Source: Cucumis sativus (lineage: Eukaryota; Streptophyta; Magnoliopsida; Cucurbitales; Cucurbitaceae). From it: DNA of 64,000 nucleotides. The translations under genes and the position numbers were made by a program. Positions 21,711 through 34,250 of the stretch are shown piece after piece (position 1 is the first letter of the stretch; each line of letters opens with the position of its first letter). The stretch lies in assembly GCF_000004075.3 (NCBI RefSeq), contig NC_026661.2, positions 15,776,307-15,840,306 on the forward strand. Reading direction: 5' to 3'. The notes under the pieces were generated by a model that was not told the origin of the DNA, did no database searches, and saw only the letters and a list, made by a program, of their open reading frames with translations.

Positions 21711-24700
21711 TCGTTATAGATAAGTTTTTCATCTTCACACATGTGATCCAATTGTATGAGACTCATCTTAAAACGGCCGCTCATACCACATGACATATGC
21801 ATATGTCGTGACCTAGCTTGCTTAATTAGACATCAAAAGCGTATAGGGGTGGTATAAAATCAACACCATATCTCCTTTATAATAAAATTTAAGGCAATTC
21901 TAATTGTCTCATCACAAACAACTAAGGATCATTTCTATGTATAAAGTATTTATTTGAACTTTGATGGATACAAAATATGATGAATTTACCTACTTCTCAG
22001 AAAAAATTTAGAAAGCAAGGCGGGAAAATTTGGATTTAATTACATATTGGTTGTTTCCAACCATTGATTTAATTTCGTTGAACCGACCATTGGATTGCTT
22101 TTTTACCGTCATAATATTGGACATACCATTTTTTATCGTCATTAATACCCACTGTTGGTAGCTCCTCCATCCACTATAGATACTCACCTCTCCTCTCACG
22201 TTTATTAATGTGTCTTTGTTTTATCAGGTTTTCTTACTGCGATGATTAGCTTCACAGAAGTACTGCATCAATCTCACATGCACATAACTTCAAAATGTTT
22301 CTCATAAGACTCACGATGCAAGCTTGGCTTCTAATGCTGTTAGCCCAAGGGATCTATCTTGTCTTATAAGCATGTCATTCGTTAATTTCACTGATAACTC
22401 TACTTTTTTGTAATTATTTGCTTTTAACTCAACTTTCTCACACACCCCATATTGGAATGTTACAGATGATAACATCATATATGACATTTTTCTTTTTGAC
22501 CTTGTTGGATGACACCCCATGGGTCAATGTGCTTGCTCACGCGTGTCAACATATACTCGCCTGAGTACACTAACAAATGGTAGCCCACTGCCCTCACACC
22601 AATGCATGCACACCACCATCATCTCCTACACACCTTCCTTTTCATCTAAGTATACTAACATTTTATTTTCTTTATTAAGAATAGGAACACATCTAAGGAA
22701 ATTTATTGTTTTAAGAATTTTAGTTGCTTTAGAAAATTATTATTCTAGGTTCAATTACTCTTCTATTTTCATTTAACATAACTTTTTTTTCCTCACTAAT
22801 ACATACATATATTTATATATCAATTAGGTAGACTCGTTTTAAATTATTTTTTAAAATGAAAAAAGAAACTATATCCTCATATTGACATTGACACATTATA
22901 AACTTTGTTAAAAAGAGATATCGATGCATAAGATACATAAAAGGGAGAAGCTAACTTTTAGATGATCAAAAATCAAATTTTAAAATTTGAAAGTCATTTT
23001 ATAACAAAACTAAATACTCTATCTTTTTACTACAAGATGTTTACTATACCCTAAACCCTAAACCTATCGAGGTAAAGGTGAATAACGGTAACAGTAAATT
23101 TGACAGAATTTATAATTTTAGGTAAATACAAATCAAAATTATCAATCTAAATAAAATTTCATCGTGGTTCATTATAATTGAACTTCGATTAAGATTACAT
23201 CAATTTTGAGTATCCGTTTTCATTGCACAATTGTAAACATTGGTTTATTGTACTCAAAAGAAACAAATAAAAAGCAAAGAATGTGTATAAAACAATAAAG
23301 ATTTGGATAATATCGATTGGGAAAGAGATGTACTTGGTATGGTTTGAGGTGTTTTAGTGTTGAAAGGATGTGAGCTTAGAAGGATATGGGAAAACAGTGT
23401 ATAATTTGTCAGAATCGAAAGGGACATTTTTATTACACAACTATTGAGAGAGGTTGAAGAAGAACTTTAAAAAGAGAGGAAAGGCAATAATAACAAGTGA
23501 AATGAACAAACACAAGAGGGCAGAGGGCAGAGGGCAGGCCAATTGGTTTTCTAAAAGTTGGAAGACAATAAAAGGGCTAGAGTGGTTGTGTGTACCCAAA
23601 TTATATATGAACCCAATATTCATCATTCATTCCCACTATTTTACTCTACCTTCTATTATCAACCCACTCATTATTCTATTTCTCTTCTCTTCCCCCTTCC
23701 TCCATCAAACTCAACTAAATTTCTCTTTCCTCCTTTTCTACAACAAAACAAAAAAACCTCAAAAATAGTGGAAAATAGAAATGGAGCATCATCGTGTTTA
23801 GCATGTGAGCCCACACATTGCTTGAGGATTCCCCATCAAAAAAGCAAGTAATCCTTTATTTTTCAAGCTTGGTTCTTGAACTTTTAAGTTTATATTTGAT
23901 TAATTCTTAAACTTTAAACCTGTGTAATAGATTCTTGAATTTTAGATTTGGGATTGATCATTCATCTTTCATGCCACCATAAGTTATGGTTTTGGGGTGA
24001 TGCTTTTTTGTCTCACGAAGTTGATGATTTTTTACCTCTTGTGAGACAAAATTTAACACCATCGTCATAATTAGTTTTGTAAAAAGAAATGCTATCACAA
24101 TTGGTCATAACTAATTTTGTAAAAAGAATTGTGAACTAATTTTGTAAAAAGAAATGCTATCACAATTGATCCAAGGATCAAATTATTGAACGAGTTTGAA
24201 ACATGAAAATGAAGCTCAAACCAAATGGATAGAAGCCTAAGATTTCAATTATTAAACTTGTAACACATACTGGATTTGGTAACCATTTCATTTTGTTTTT
24301 ATATTAAGTCTACTGTCTTTCCATGTTTTAGATGATTACATTGTTCTTAAATACAATAGTTGAATTATTAGTTGACTTTTAGAAGAATTATTAGTTGACT
24401 TTTAGAAACAAAACCAACACTATTAAGACTAGCAATCTCGTTTTGATTGTAAACTTATAACTTGCTTTAACCGAGGTCATGCAACATATATTTTTGTTTT
24501 AAGTTTTATGGCCATAGCCACCTAATGAAAGAATGGTATTAATGACTCATGGCTGCCTGGCCACTTAATATAGTTGGCAGCAATCTGCTCTTAAAACCCA
24601 AAGTTAAGTCATTCTAAAACATTCACCAGCCAACAAGAATGAAAATCTAGAGAAAACTTATTCCTTAATATGAAACTCATATAAATACAACATTAAAATA

Positions 24701-25027
24701 CTGCTGATGGTTTAACTGTAAAGTTTCCCCAAACAGAACGAAACCCCTGTCAATTATAACTTCAGTACCAGAAAAACATGATAATGCTAACACTTACAAT
24801 CAAACATGGAACAAAAGCAGAATATATTGCAGCTAGTACTTAAAGGCTTATCCATGGTAGAGGAATAGATTATCCCACCACATTCAATATGATCTTCATT
24901 GCAAGTTTATAAGAATTCGGTACAATTTAAAACGATTCACGGTTTGGATACACAATTCAAAGCTTGTCCATAATATTGGCCAATTTCAAAACAAAACAGA
25001 ACAAAACAAACTCAATCCAAAGCATTC

Positions 25028-26020
25028 TCATTCAGTCATAACGGGCTTATTCTCACTGGCTTTTGGTCTCTGTTCTTTTGGTTTCTGCTCCTCCGTTTTC
25101 CTAAAGGAAACATTCAGTTCATTCGCAAGATTAAACACTGAATAATATCAAAAACCCTTAACCCTTCTTCTCCCTTCTTCCCTCATCAGGTTTCACAATG
25201 AAGCTTACAAGGCAAAAGAAACGTGAAAACAAAAGAAAAATTACCACTTCCTAGGTTTGGTAGCGCAAGAAAAATTAGAGTACAGCAAGGGAAATAAAGA
25301 AACAAAAGTTGGAAGAAGGTTATAAGATTACAAAGGATCAACAACAGATGTTTCAACTCTTAATTTCGTTCAGCAAGTAGCCAAAAAAACTTTTTTCTTT
25401 TTGTTGATTTTCTAATACTAACAAGGCTGAAGGTGATCAGAAAACTTATAAAATAAATAATTAGAAAGTTCTCTCCAACAACTATGGTTTTCAATCAAGT
25501 TAAAAGAAACACCTGAAGTTGTAGTTAAATTCAAAAAACAAAAACTTCAATTCTAAACTGGGGTAGCTAAAGCCCCCCGCCCCAAAAAATTCTTTTGGAA
25601 CAAATTGTGCAAAATTTGAAATGCCCTCTCCAATCTTTCATACTTCATTGAAACAGATTAAATTTAATTACCACCTGGTTAGACATCTGCTGAAAATTTT
25701 CACAACAGAAATGATATTCACAAAGGCCATTATATCACTAAAAGTTTAAGAAGCCTTTGCGTTACAAATTAAGGAGTGTTCAACATAATTTCAAATTTCT
25801 TAAAGTGCATAGATAAGCTCCCAAATGGGTAACGTCTCAAAATCTCTATGACATTTGATAAAGAATATTAGATATATGCATTAAAATCCTAATCTACTAA
25901 CTTAAAATTAATTCATAACTTCATAGGAAATTGTTAAGATAGAGAATACCTTTTGTCAGAAGGGCCTCCTTTCTGGCTGAGGAAGGAGCGGAAGAGAGGG
26001 GAGTTAACGTCGTAAATCAT
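25028..26020 (-). CDS. Small split gene, 47-aa conserved-looking protein
   Basis: Exon 1 is 26020-25950 and exon 2 is 25100-25028 on the minus strand, with a GT-AG intron of 849 bases. Exon 1 reads MIYDVNSPLFRSFLSQKGG and then PSDK. The split codon gives Arg. Exon 2 continues KTEEQKPKEQRPKASENK and ends PVMTE-stop. The hydrophobic N-terminal third and a Lys/Glu/Pro-rich tail suggest a short amphipathic segment plus a disordered tail. I recall near-identical tiny proteins in other plants but no name or function. The splice sites join cleanly, and the upstream region has telo-box and site II motifs typical of constitutively expressed plant genes. Alternative: a spurious join, which I think unlikely because both exons keep low-complexity-free, ordered sequence and consensus sites. 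Confidence 0.7.
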
Positions 26021-26065
26021 TATCGGTGGACGGTGATGGATATTGAGCTTTCACAAATCAAAACG

Positions 26066-26198
26066 AAACCCTAATCCGGTGCGGTCCCAAGCTTTCTGAA
26101 GACGTCAAATCGTAAACGTTGAGACTTGTCGTTGGAGATGAAGGCTTTAAATTCATAGAATCATATTGGGCCGCCGGTTTGATCGAATACCCGGCCCA
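26066..26198 (-). promoter_or_regulatory. Telo-box and site II motifs before the 47-aa gene
   Basis: aaaccctaa (telo-box) lies at 26066-26074, tgggcc at 26167-26172, and ggccca at 26193-26198. This trio is common in promoters of plant growth-related, ribosomal and mitochondrial genes. It sits within about 180 bases of the start codon at 26020. Confidence 0.55.
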
Positions 26199-26264
26199 AA
26201 TGAGTGATCTTTTTTTAGTAAGACGAATGGAAAATTGGTTTTTTTCTTCTCTTCTTTTATTCGT

Positions 26265-26330
26265 GAAATTATATTTTTAGACTTATATTAGAAAAATGAA
26301 ATTATATTTTTAGACTTATATTAGAAAAAT
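26265..26330. repeat. Perfect 33-bp tandem duplication
   Basis: Two identical 33-base units (26265-26297 and 26298-26330) beginning gaaattatatttttagac stand head to tail upstream of the 47-aa gene. Perfect identity suggests a recent duplication. Confidence 0.9.
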
Positions 26331-28960
26331 AAAAAACATATCATAAATTTCATCATATAGCTCTTGATACAAATTCATTTTTTCTAAAGGACCACGTGTC
26401 GAAAATGGTGTTTGAAGCGAATGACAATCGTTAGAAATGGTGATCAAACGTTTGTTGTGGAGAGGTCGTGGAAGGTGATCATCAAAATTTTCCATGGTGG
26501 CTACCAAAAATAGTGGCAAGAGGTTGATGAGTAATGATTTGTGGAAGGTTGTGGTTGGAGTTCTCAAATTAGGAAGAGATTAACCATTGTATTCATAATT
26601 CGTTTGAAGTGTTTATTTTATAAACTAATTTTTCAAATTTTATTTTGAGTAGGTCGAACATCTAAATCTTTTTTCAAAATGACTTTGTTAAGTTAACCAC
26701 TTGAAAGTGTGTATTTGAGTTGAGAGATATATTTGATTGAAACTTCTAAAAATTTATTAAATACAAAATTGAAAATTCAAACATCGACCTGCACTTATTT
26801 AAGCAGAATTGTACCATTCAATTTTGTTATTAAGACTTTTTCAATTTTGTTTGCACAAGTGTATGAAATTTTGAAAATAATAAATGTGTCTATGCAATCT
26901 TTTAATTTTTATTTTTTAAATAAATACATGCCTTTTTACTGTATATCTTATAAGTCGCTATTTGATATTTAAAATTTGTATCTACTTGAAACAAAATTGA
27001 AAGTTTAAGATTTCATTAGACACCAAATTCAAATTTATATCTAACCGCTTAGTTGACTGATGAAATTTTAAAATATATTATAGGATTACTTGACATACAT
27101 AAGAAAGACACTTTTAAAACCGGATTGTAGGAATAAAAATGGAAGAATTAAACTTATAATTTAATCTAATAATTTTATAATAAGGAAAATTAAAATTTAA
27201 AAAAGAGAAAGAAATGAAATTGAAAGGATGGAAGACTTAACATGTGCTTCATATTTAAAAGAATTGAGTTGATTTGGTGGAATTTAGTTTTGAAACTTTA
27301 GAATTGATCATAATATAAGATTGAGAAAAACATGGAATTCACAAATGTTAATATGTATATTTGTAAGAATGAAAAAAGAAAAAGAAGAGTTGTTAAAATG
27401 AGATGGTTAACCATGAATGACAGGTCATCTATCCAATCACGATTTCGTCGGTGCACCGCAGTTAGGTTCCCCATACCAACCCAACTCCATCTATAATTAT
27501 TTTCTTTACCAATTTCCATTTTTACCCTTTCTCAATTTTCTCTTATTCCTATTGAATTCTCTGCCTTTGCTTGCTTCTCCTTCCACACGCCAACCTAAAT
27601 ACTAAAATCCAATCAATGCTTCTTTCACTTTCATATTATAAATGATAGCTCCCAACTTAGCTCTGCATCACCAAACCAAAACCTAATCTGTATTCTATTC
27701 TTTCATTCTAATTCACATGTGTTTAGGATGGAGCTTCAAATCCTAATATATTTTTTGTTTCTCCTAATTCATATTTTTACATTTTCATTCTTTTACTTCA
27801 ACAATACATCTAATCTTTTACTGCATACCTAATTTACTTTAACTACTTCAACTGGGTGCTCAATTCATTGTTGAAGTCTACTGCAATTTAAATGGTGTAC
27901 TATAATTCTAATGGGTATTTTTATTTAGTAATTATACAATTTTTCTTGTGGTTTTCATTTTATCTTTTCTAGGAAGTACATACATGTTTTAGTGGGAGTT
28001 TTTGAAAATTAGGGTTTCATCTTTACTTTTTTTTACCCTTTTAATTGCATACATATTTTCCCTAAATTTTAAGACACAGTTCATGTATCACCTTAAAACC
28101 TTCACATATATTTTACAACTTTGGGTATAATAATAAAATTACAATATATACTTTTACATTACTGGAATTTATGAGTGTAATATGCACGCACAACAACAAC
28201 AAAAAAAATGTAGATAATCAAAAGATTTATTATGACATTTTATGATATTTGATGCCAAATTGTAGGTGATTAGAGTTTACAAGACTAAAAATGTAATTAA
28301 AGCTCCACATTGACTAGATCAAGGGGGTGAACATGTTATATAAGAAATGACAATTTTCACCCATAGTATGACTTATGAGACATTTTGAGTGAAACCAAAA
28401 GTAAAACTATGAGAATTTTATGTCAGGAGAATAGACATATCAGTAATATTTGTAAATAGTTTAGTGGTTACTCTGTTTGTCAATCCATTTTCAGATTTTA
28501 TTTTTGTGCCCCTCTGAAGCTTAGACGCACGAAGGCGCAAGTTTTTTTTCATGAGGTGCACTATCTATAAAGATGTATGTATGTAAGTATGCATGCATGC
28601 ATGTATATGTATGTATCTACAAAATTGATAGGAGCAACAATGTATAAAATATACAGGTTCTAACTATTATAGCCTAAATAGGGATGCCTTATTACAAGTT
28701 GAACTTAATGTTGCCAAATGTAGAGCACAAAAAACCAAATTGTCCATCTTTATTATTAATAATATATTAAAAAAAATAGAAAAAGTAAATAAGGAAAGTG
28801 GACCATTGCATGTGATTAAGATTTGCATTTACTAGATATCCTATATAAATATGGTATGTGATTATGATGTAAGATATGATTTCTATTCTATGCATCAAAT
28901 ATCTACTGCTTGTCTCGATGCATATATGATGTAAGATATGTTATTACAAAAATAGTGTCT
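26331..28960. other. Intergenic, AT-rich
   Basis: No supported gene. A leader-like, C/T-rich tract lies at 27430-27720 without a following reading frame. A piece resembling repeat R1 (gagtgaaaccaaaagtaaaac) is at 28371-28425. A (TATG/CATG)n microsatellite lies at 28575-28617. Confidence 0.5.
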
Positions 28961-28974
28961 ACTAATTACATTTG

Positions 28975-29745
28975 AATTTTTATTTTCTTCTCGTTATAAT
29001 TATAGATATCTATACAAATTTATTAATAAAAGGCAAAATTGTGAGTTTGTATAAGTTTTTGGACGTTGGATCCATCTCACTTTCAAATTATAAAGAATCA
29101 CATGCACACCTATCGAATGCTAGATTACTTGGAGCGGATTATAATCAACTTGTAATGTTTTCTTACAATTATGGATACGTGAATGACCTAAAATAGAGGA
29201 TTCAAATTTTGATTGCACTAGTCTAATATGCAACCCCTACATTTTCACACACACATATAGCAATCATCGGAGTTTCATGGTCATAAATCACACAAAGGGT
29301 GTTGTTTTTTGGATCAACCCTTTGAAAAATCGTATCAACCAAGATACAATTAAAGTAGTTGAAATGTATGTAACGATGCTTACTTATTTTGTTAATTTCT
29401 TTCTTGTGTATGCCATTACTTTAAGTAGATAACATTCCAATATTCTTTTGTATGTCTTTCAACATCTCAAAGAAGAAAAAACCAAGTTGGAAGTTCGTGA
29501 AGATATGTGAATATCGATGTTAGGGTAGTTTTAAATTATTTATTATTTTTAACATACATAAGATTTTTGTATGTGAATGCACATTGTGCTAAGCAATTAG
29601 GAGCAGTTGAATGCGGTTATTATGTCAGGTGGTTTTTGCATAATATAATTTTCTTAAAGAGTACTTCGATTATCGAAGTAGTAAGCATAACGATTTTAAA
29701 ACTATCATCATGTAATTTATTAAGATTGACACTTATTTAGAACCA
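28975..29745 (+). pseudogene. Ulp1-type (C48) cysteine protease remnant, probably transposon-borne
   Basis: Fragments in order: YKFLDVGSISLSNYKESHAH, NARLLGADYNQLVMFSYN, then after a break VINHTKGVVFWINPLKN, then KQLGAVECGYYVRWF. This is the usual order of the Ulp1 C-terminal catalytic domain, with the catalytic Cys in ECGYY kept (codon 29612-29614). The His-Trp block before VIN is lost in a frame change near 29275. Stops separate the parts, so it is not a working gene. Ulp1 domains are carried by some plant MULE and CACTA elements, including in melon, so a transposon origin is likely. No element ends were found here. Confidence 0.65.
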
Positions 29746-32700
29746 ACTTTGTTGTCTACAGATGAAAGGTTGATCTCATAGGTTACACATAAGACGACAT
29801 TGATTGTGTGAGGTCTGAATTGGCTAAGTTTGTAGGCTCGCACGTATATTTTGCTTAGCATCATACACTTATTACTTTTTTGAACTATTTTGTTACCAAA
29901 ATACTTTTTTGAACTATTTTGTTACCTATTTTTGTGTAAGTTATCTTTTGAAGATGAATGATACATATATAATGATCAATTCACGTATTTTTTTGGAGAA
30001 ACTAAAAGAACACAGTGGAAAGTTCTTAGTTCTTGTCTAACATTTATATATTTGTACTGCAGTGATATATTGGAGATTAATGTGTGTATTTATATTTTAT
30101 CTTAGGAAGACCCCATCCTTGTTGAAGTATAAGTCTAGGTTGAAAGAACTTTTTTTGGGGGGAGGGGGGTCAAGCAAACTTTGTGGTAGCAAATAGGTAC
30201 GTGATTTTTCTACATGAAAATTGTTTCTAACATCCCAAAAAAAAGAAAAGACAAAGAAAAAATCGATGACTACAAAAAAAAAAAAAAAATCTCGAACTTA
30301 TGACGTACAATATGTATTGTTATATGTTGTCTTCATTATTTGCATGTATGGTATCATTTAACTCAAAATAGTTATAGTGTATGTTTTGAGTTGTGTAGAT
30401 AAACTTTCGTGAGACTAATATGGATATAGGTTAGTAAGTTAATGTTTTGAAATCAACTAAAACAACCACTCAATCAACATCGTAGGTACTCATAGTTTTT
30501 TATGTGCATTATGACATCAATTTTTCTTTTTGGAAAGATCGATGACTTTGATAACTAATTAAAAGGTAAGCATACATGTTGTATCTCTATTATTGATAAC
30601 GTTTATGTATAGTGTGAATTGTATGGTAACCCTTTGTTTTCTTATCAGTTTTTGCAAGAATCTATAGGAGTAATGAAGTCATGTGTTATACTCTCATTAT
30701 GTTAAACTCTATTATTCCCTATGTAGGATTTATAACTTAGATTGTGATGTACCTATCATACTTTGCTATATGTATATTCTTGTAAACCCTTTACCAAAAA
30801 TGGTTATTAGTCAATCTTTTTGTACAAATATTATAAAAATGTATGATAACATATCTATACTAAAGTATTGAATATTTGTTTCCATATGAGTAAGTAATTA
30901 TAAGTACTTTGTAATTGAACTGGTCTGTGTAATAATAGAGCTGCAAGAAATAACGACCTTCGATTAATGTATTTTCTTGTAAGAAAAAATATGGTAATAC
31001 AAGAGTATATGACATTTGATTTTTCTAAAAGACTGTGAAGGTAAAGATATTCTTAACATTCAATTATAGTCATGTTAAGCATGTTATTGACATTCAATGA
31101 TAGTCATGTTAGGCATGTTCTTGACATTCGATGGAAGTCGTGTTGGACATGTTCTTGACAGACAAAACATTTCATAACAGTTGTTAATATGCAAAAAAAA
31201 TTACAGATAATTATTTGAATATGTGTGAACTAATGACAATAACTAACTGTCACAAGATATAAAATAATGACATTCATTATTTGTCAATACTACTGAATAT
31301 GTGACATTTATTTTCCGTCATGAAAATACTTATTGTAATAGTTTTTCACTATGTTATAGATGATCATACCTTACAATCGATATAAAAACTCGAAAAAACT
31401 GTTAAGAATTTTAAATCTGACAGCTTTTAAATGTTGTGGCATTCTTGTAATAATTAAAATCGATAAGATAAATTATGTGAATATTTTTCCGACACATGTT
31501 GAGTGCTAATTGAACTTTGAATTTCTATATATACTAAAACTCATTTGGATAGAAAATCACCCATCATGAAATACCTTTAAAAATAAGAAATATTGTGAAC
31601 ACTAATTCCAACTTAATTAAGAATTTGGTTTGTTTGTTAATTTAAATGTTTTAATTTTTTTTTATATAATAAAATGAATCAAAATCTTTACATCCACATA
31701 ATAATAAACTAATTTTATTATCCAATAAAACTTAAAGAAATATTTTTAGTTGAAAAATACCTTTTTTTAGTTTGTGCACAAAACAAAAACGTAATAGGTG
31801 ATTTGTTTTATTTTGTTGCTTATGTACCATCATCTTTTTAAAAGAAAAACAAAAAAGGACAAAAAATCAATAGAAGATGTCTTCAAACTTTATGTCATAA
31901 ATGTAGGCAAGTCATCATTTGCTCAAATTTGTGTTTATTTGTTTTCTTAGTAATCAATTATATATATAGCCATTCATATATATATATATATATATATGAT
32001 GATGATAATAATAATGATAATACAACCCCAAAAATCATTATTATATTGGAAAATAGAGCAAATTCTATAAAGCCAATTTTAATTAATTAAGGGAACACAT
32101 TTACTAATTTAGAAAGAAAAATTATAAATTAGTGTAATTGCTTTCTTAACTAAAGCAATTACATTTGAGGAATGATCCTTAAGTTATTTGGAGAAAGAAA
32201 AACGGTAACAGAATTGGGGAAGGAGAAGAGTGCGTCTCCTTTTCAAAAAAAGGAAAGAAGAAAAAAAAATCATTCATCACTCTACTTTTGTTGGCACCGA
32301 AAGAAATGAAGAAGCTAATTAGAGATAAAGGAAAATGTCATTTCACAATCTTATAATATAAGAGAAAATATTCTTTTGCATACGTGACAACATTTCATAA
32401 CAACTTCAAATCTACAATAATATATATCATTAACAACCATATGGCTTTTACTCTTTTATTTTAATAAAATTACTTGTAACAATTTAGATCATAATTTTCT
32501 CCCATATATGATTCATTGTCTACTCCCGAGTTTATCGATAACAAAAGTTAAACATTTTTTTTTTTTGTATATTCAACGATATGTACGAGTGAAAATTATA
32601 ACTTCTCACATTCTTGTCAAAGAGTTATAATATTTAAACTATTTCACCTAATTAGTCAATCCTTAAAGAAAATGTTAAAAGGTAAGAAATTAAACTATTT

Positions 32701-32810
32701 TTTCTCATGTTTTAGTCAACTTTAACATAATTTAATCAGTCAAACCTACAAAATAAATTACATTTAGAAGCCAAAATAAACCACTTAAGGAGCATAAAGA
32801 ATTTAAGACT
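29746..32810. other. Intergenic, AT-rich
   Basis: No coding signal. It contains poly-A/T runs (30271-30287), the 34-bp triple repeat at 31055-31156, and an (AT)n run at 31977-31998. Confidence 0.6.
31055..31156. repeat. Three tandem copies of a 34-bp unit
   Basis: Units 31055-31088, 31089-31122 and 31123-31156 share the pattern acattc(a/g)at..(t/a)agtc(a/g)tgtt.(a/g)(a/g)catgtt. They differ at several positions, so the array is not new. Confidence 0.8.
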
Positions 32811-32819
32811 TTGGATCCT

Positions 32820-33190
32820 CCAAAGTGTTATATGTGCAACAGAATGTGCCAAAGCATTCTAATTATAACGAGCATGAGAAAACAAAACAACACTAAGCTT
32901 TTCATCTCTAATCTTAACTTTCTCACTAAACAAGGAAACTTTAGAAAAATCTACAGCATCGCCATTCAGATTAATAACGCCACCAAGCAATCAAACTCCA
33001 CGAACATGTTTGAAACACATATAGAAGTCAATGTTTCAAGTCCAAAACAAATCGCCATAGCTTCAAGGATCATCATGTTCTGACAAATGGAGACAAACCT
33101 AAGGCCGGTTGAAAACACGAACCAAGCGATAAAGTAGCACTCAATCAAAACCGCTTGAGTTAATAGTAGGGTTCCAAGATACATAGGTAT
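32820..33190 (-). pseudogene. RNase H-like (RVT_3) remnant
   Basis: The minus strand reads LEAMAICFGLETLTSICVSN, then MFVEFDCLVALLI. After a one-base frame change it reads NGDAVDFSKVSLFSEKVK, then LSVVLFSHARYN-stop-NALAHSVAH. This follows the order of plant RNase H-like domains found in non-LTR retroelements and in free copies: an EA.A...GL block, the VE.D motif, and the N.LAH ending. Frame changes and stops show it is dead. Confidence 0.55.
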
Positions 33191-34250
33191 TCAACTTCCT
33201 ATAAGTTGGGACAAGAAGACGCTAGTCTAACTCGGTTGGGATATGGATAGAATGGTTTGACCCATTTCCTTTACCATCGATGTAGTCACCACCATAGCAA
33301 GAATAAAATGGTCAAGACTTGTATCATCGACAAAGAAATTAGAGATTCTATCAACGGCAACATATTAAGTTAGCAAGGTCCTTGGTTAAGAAAATTATGT
33401 AGTTTACTTAAACATCTAAACTCCTAAAAAGAAAATGTTACTTTTAAAAAATAGTATAATAAGAGAAGTTATTTGAAATGACAAAACGGCTAAAAGGATT
33501 TATAAAAATTATAGAATTTATAATTTTCATAAACATAACAAAACACCAAAATATTTGGGATGGGTGTAACAAAATAAAAAAAAAAACTTAGGAAGCCAAC
33601 AATTTTTTTAAAAATATTCCAAGTTCGTTCTTCTTTTCTATCTTTTTTCTTCTGCAATTATTCTTTTTCTTTCTATCATTTTTTTCTCCAATTTTTTTCA
33701 TATATATATATATTTTTGAAATCATGATCATTGTTTGATAAATCTTGTATCGTTTTATTTTCAAAATATTATTTGGTTCAAGTTCGTGTACCAAATATAA
33801 AAGATCTTGAATAAAGATGGTTGAAATATTGATACACGATGTTTAGAGTTGACTACGACCAAATCTAACAAAGATCTTGAACAAGTCTAAATACCAAATT
33901 ATCTTGCCAAATCTAAATGATCTTGTATAAAAAAAATAGGGCTTGTTGGCTTTTTTTTTTTCATTTTCGAAATTGTTTTATATATTGTAAATATACGGTG
34001 GAATTGTTATATTTGTTTTATAAAAAAAACCCTTAAAACAATATTATAATAATAATAATAGTAATAATAATAATAATAATATATAAAAGTTGGAGCTCTT
34101 ATAATTTGCGAAGATAAGCTATGTTGTATTCAACAAATGACTCTCTCTCTCTCAACTTTGAGCAATTTTTTTTAAAAGGTAAAATTGGAAAATGGAAAAA
34201 GGGCATTTTAGGAATAAAAAGTTCGTGTAGAGGCAAGAGGCATTAGCCTT
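33191..34250. other. Intergenic, AT-rich with (TAA)n
   Basis: No exon is supported. An (ATA/TAA)n tract lies at about 34044-34082 and a (CT)n tract at 34141-34153, just upstream of the presumed AP2 leader. Confidence 0.6.

Larger units (their letters stand above)
20547..24600. other. Intergenic, mostly unassigned, with dispersed-repeat pair
   Basis: Upstream region of the membrane-protein gene, then AT-rich DNA. It contains the inverted dispersed-repeat pair at 21005-21710. It also has a gene-like leader near 23600-23760 (tatatatgaa followed by a C/T-rich tract) with no supportable reading frame after it. A short duplication, attattagttgacttttagaa, occurs twice near 24365-24408. Confidence 0.5.
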
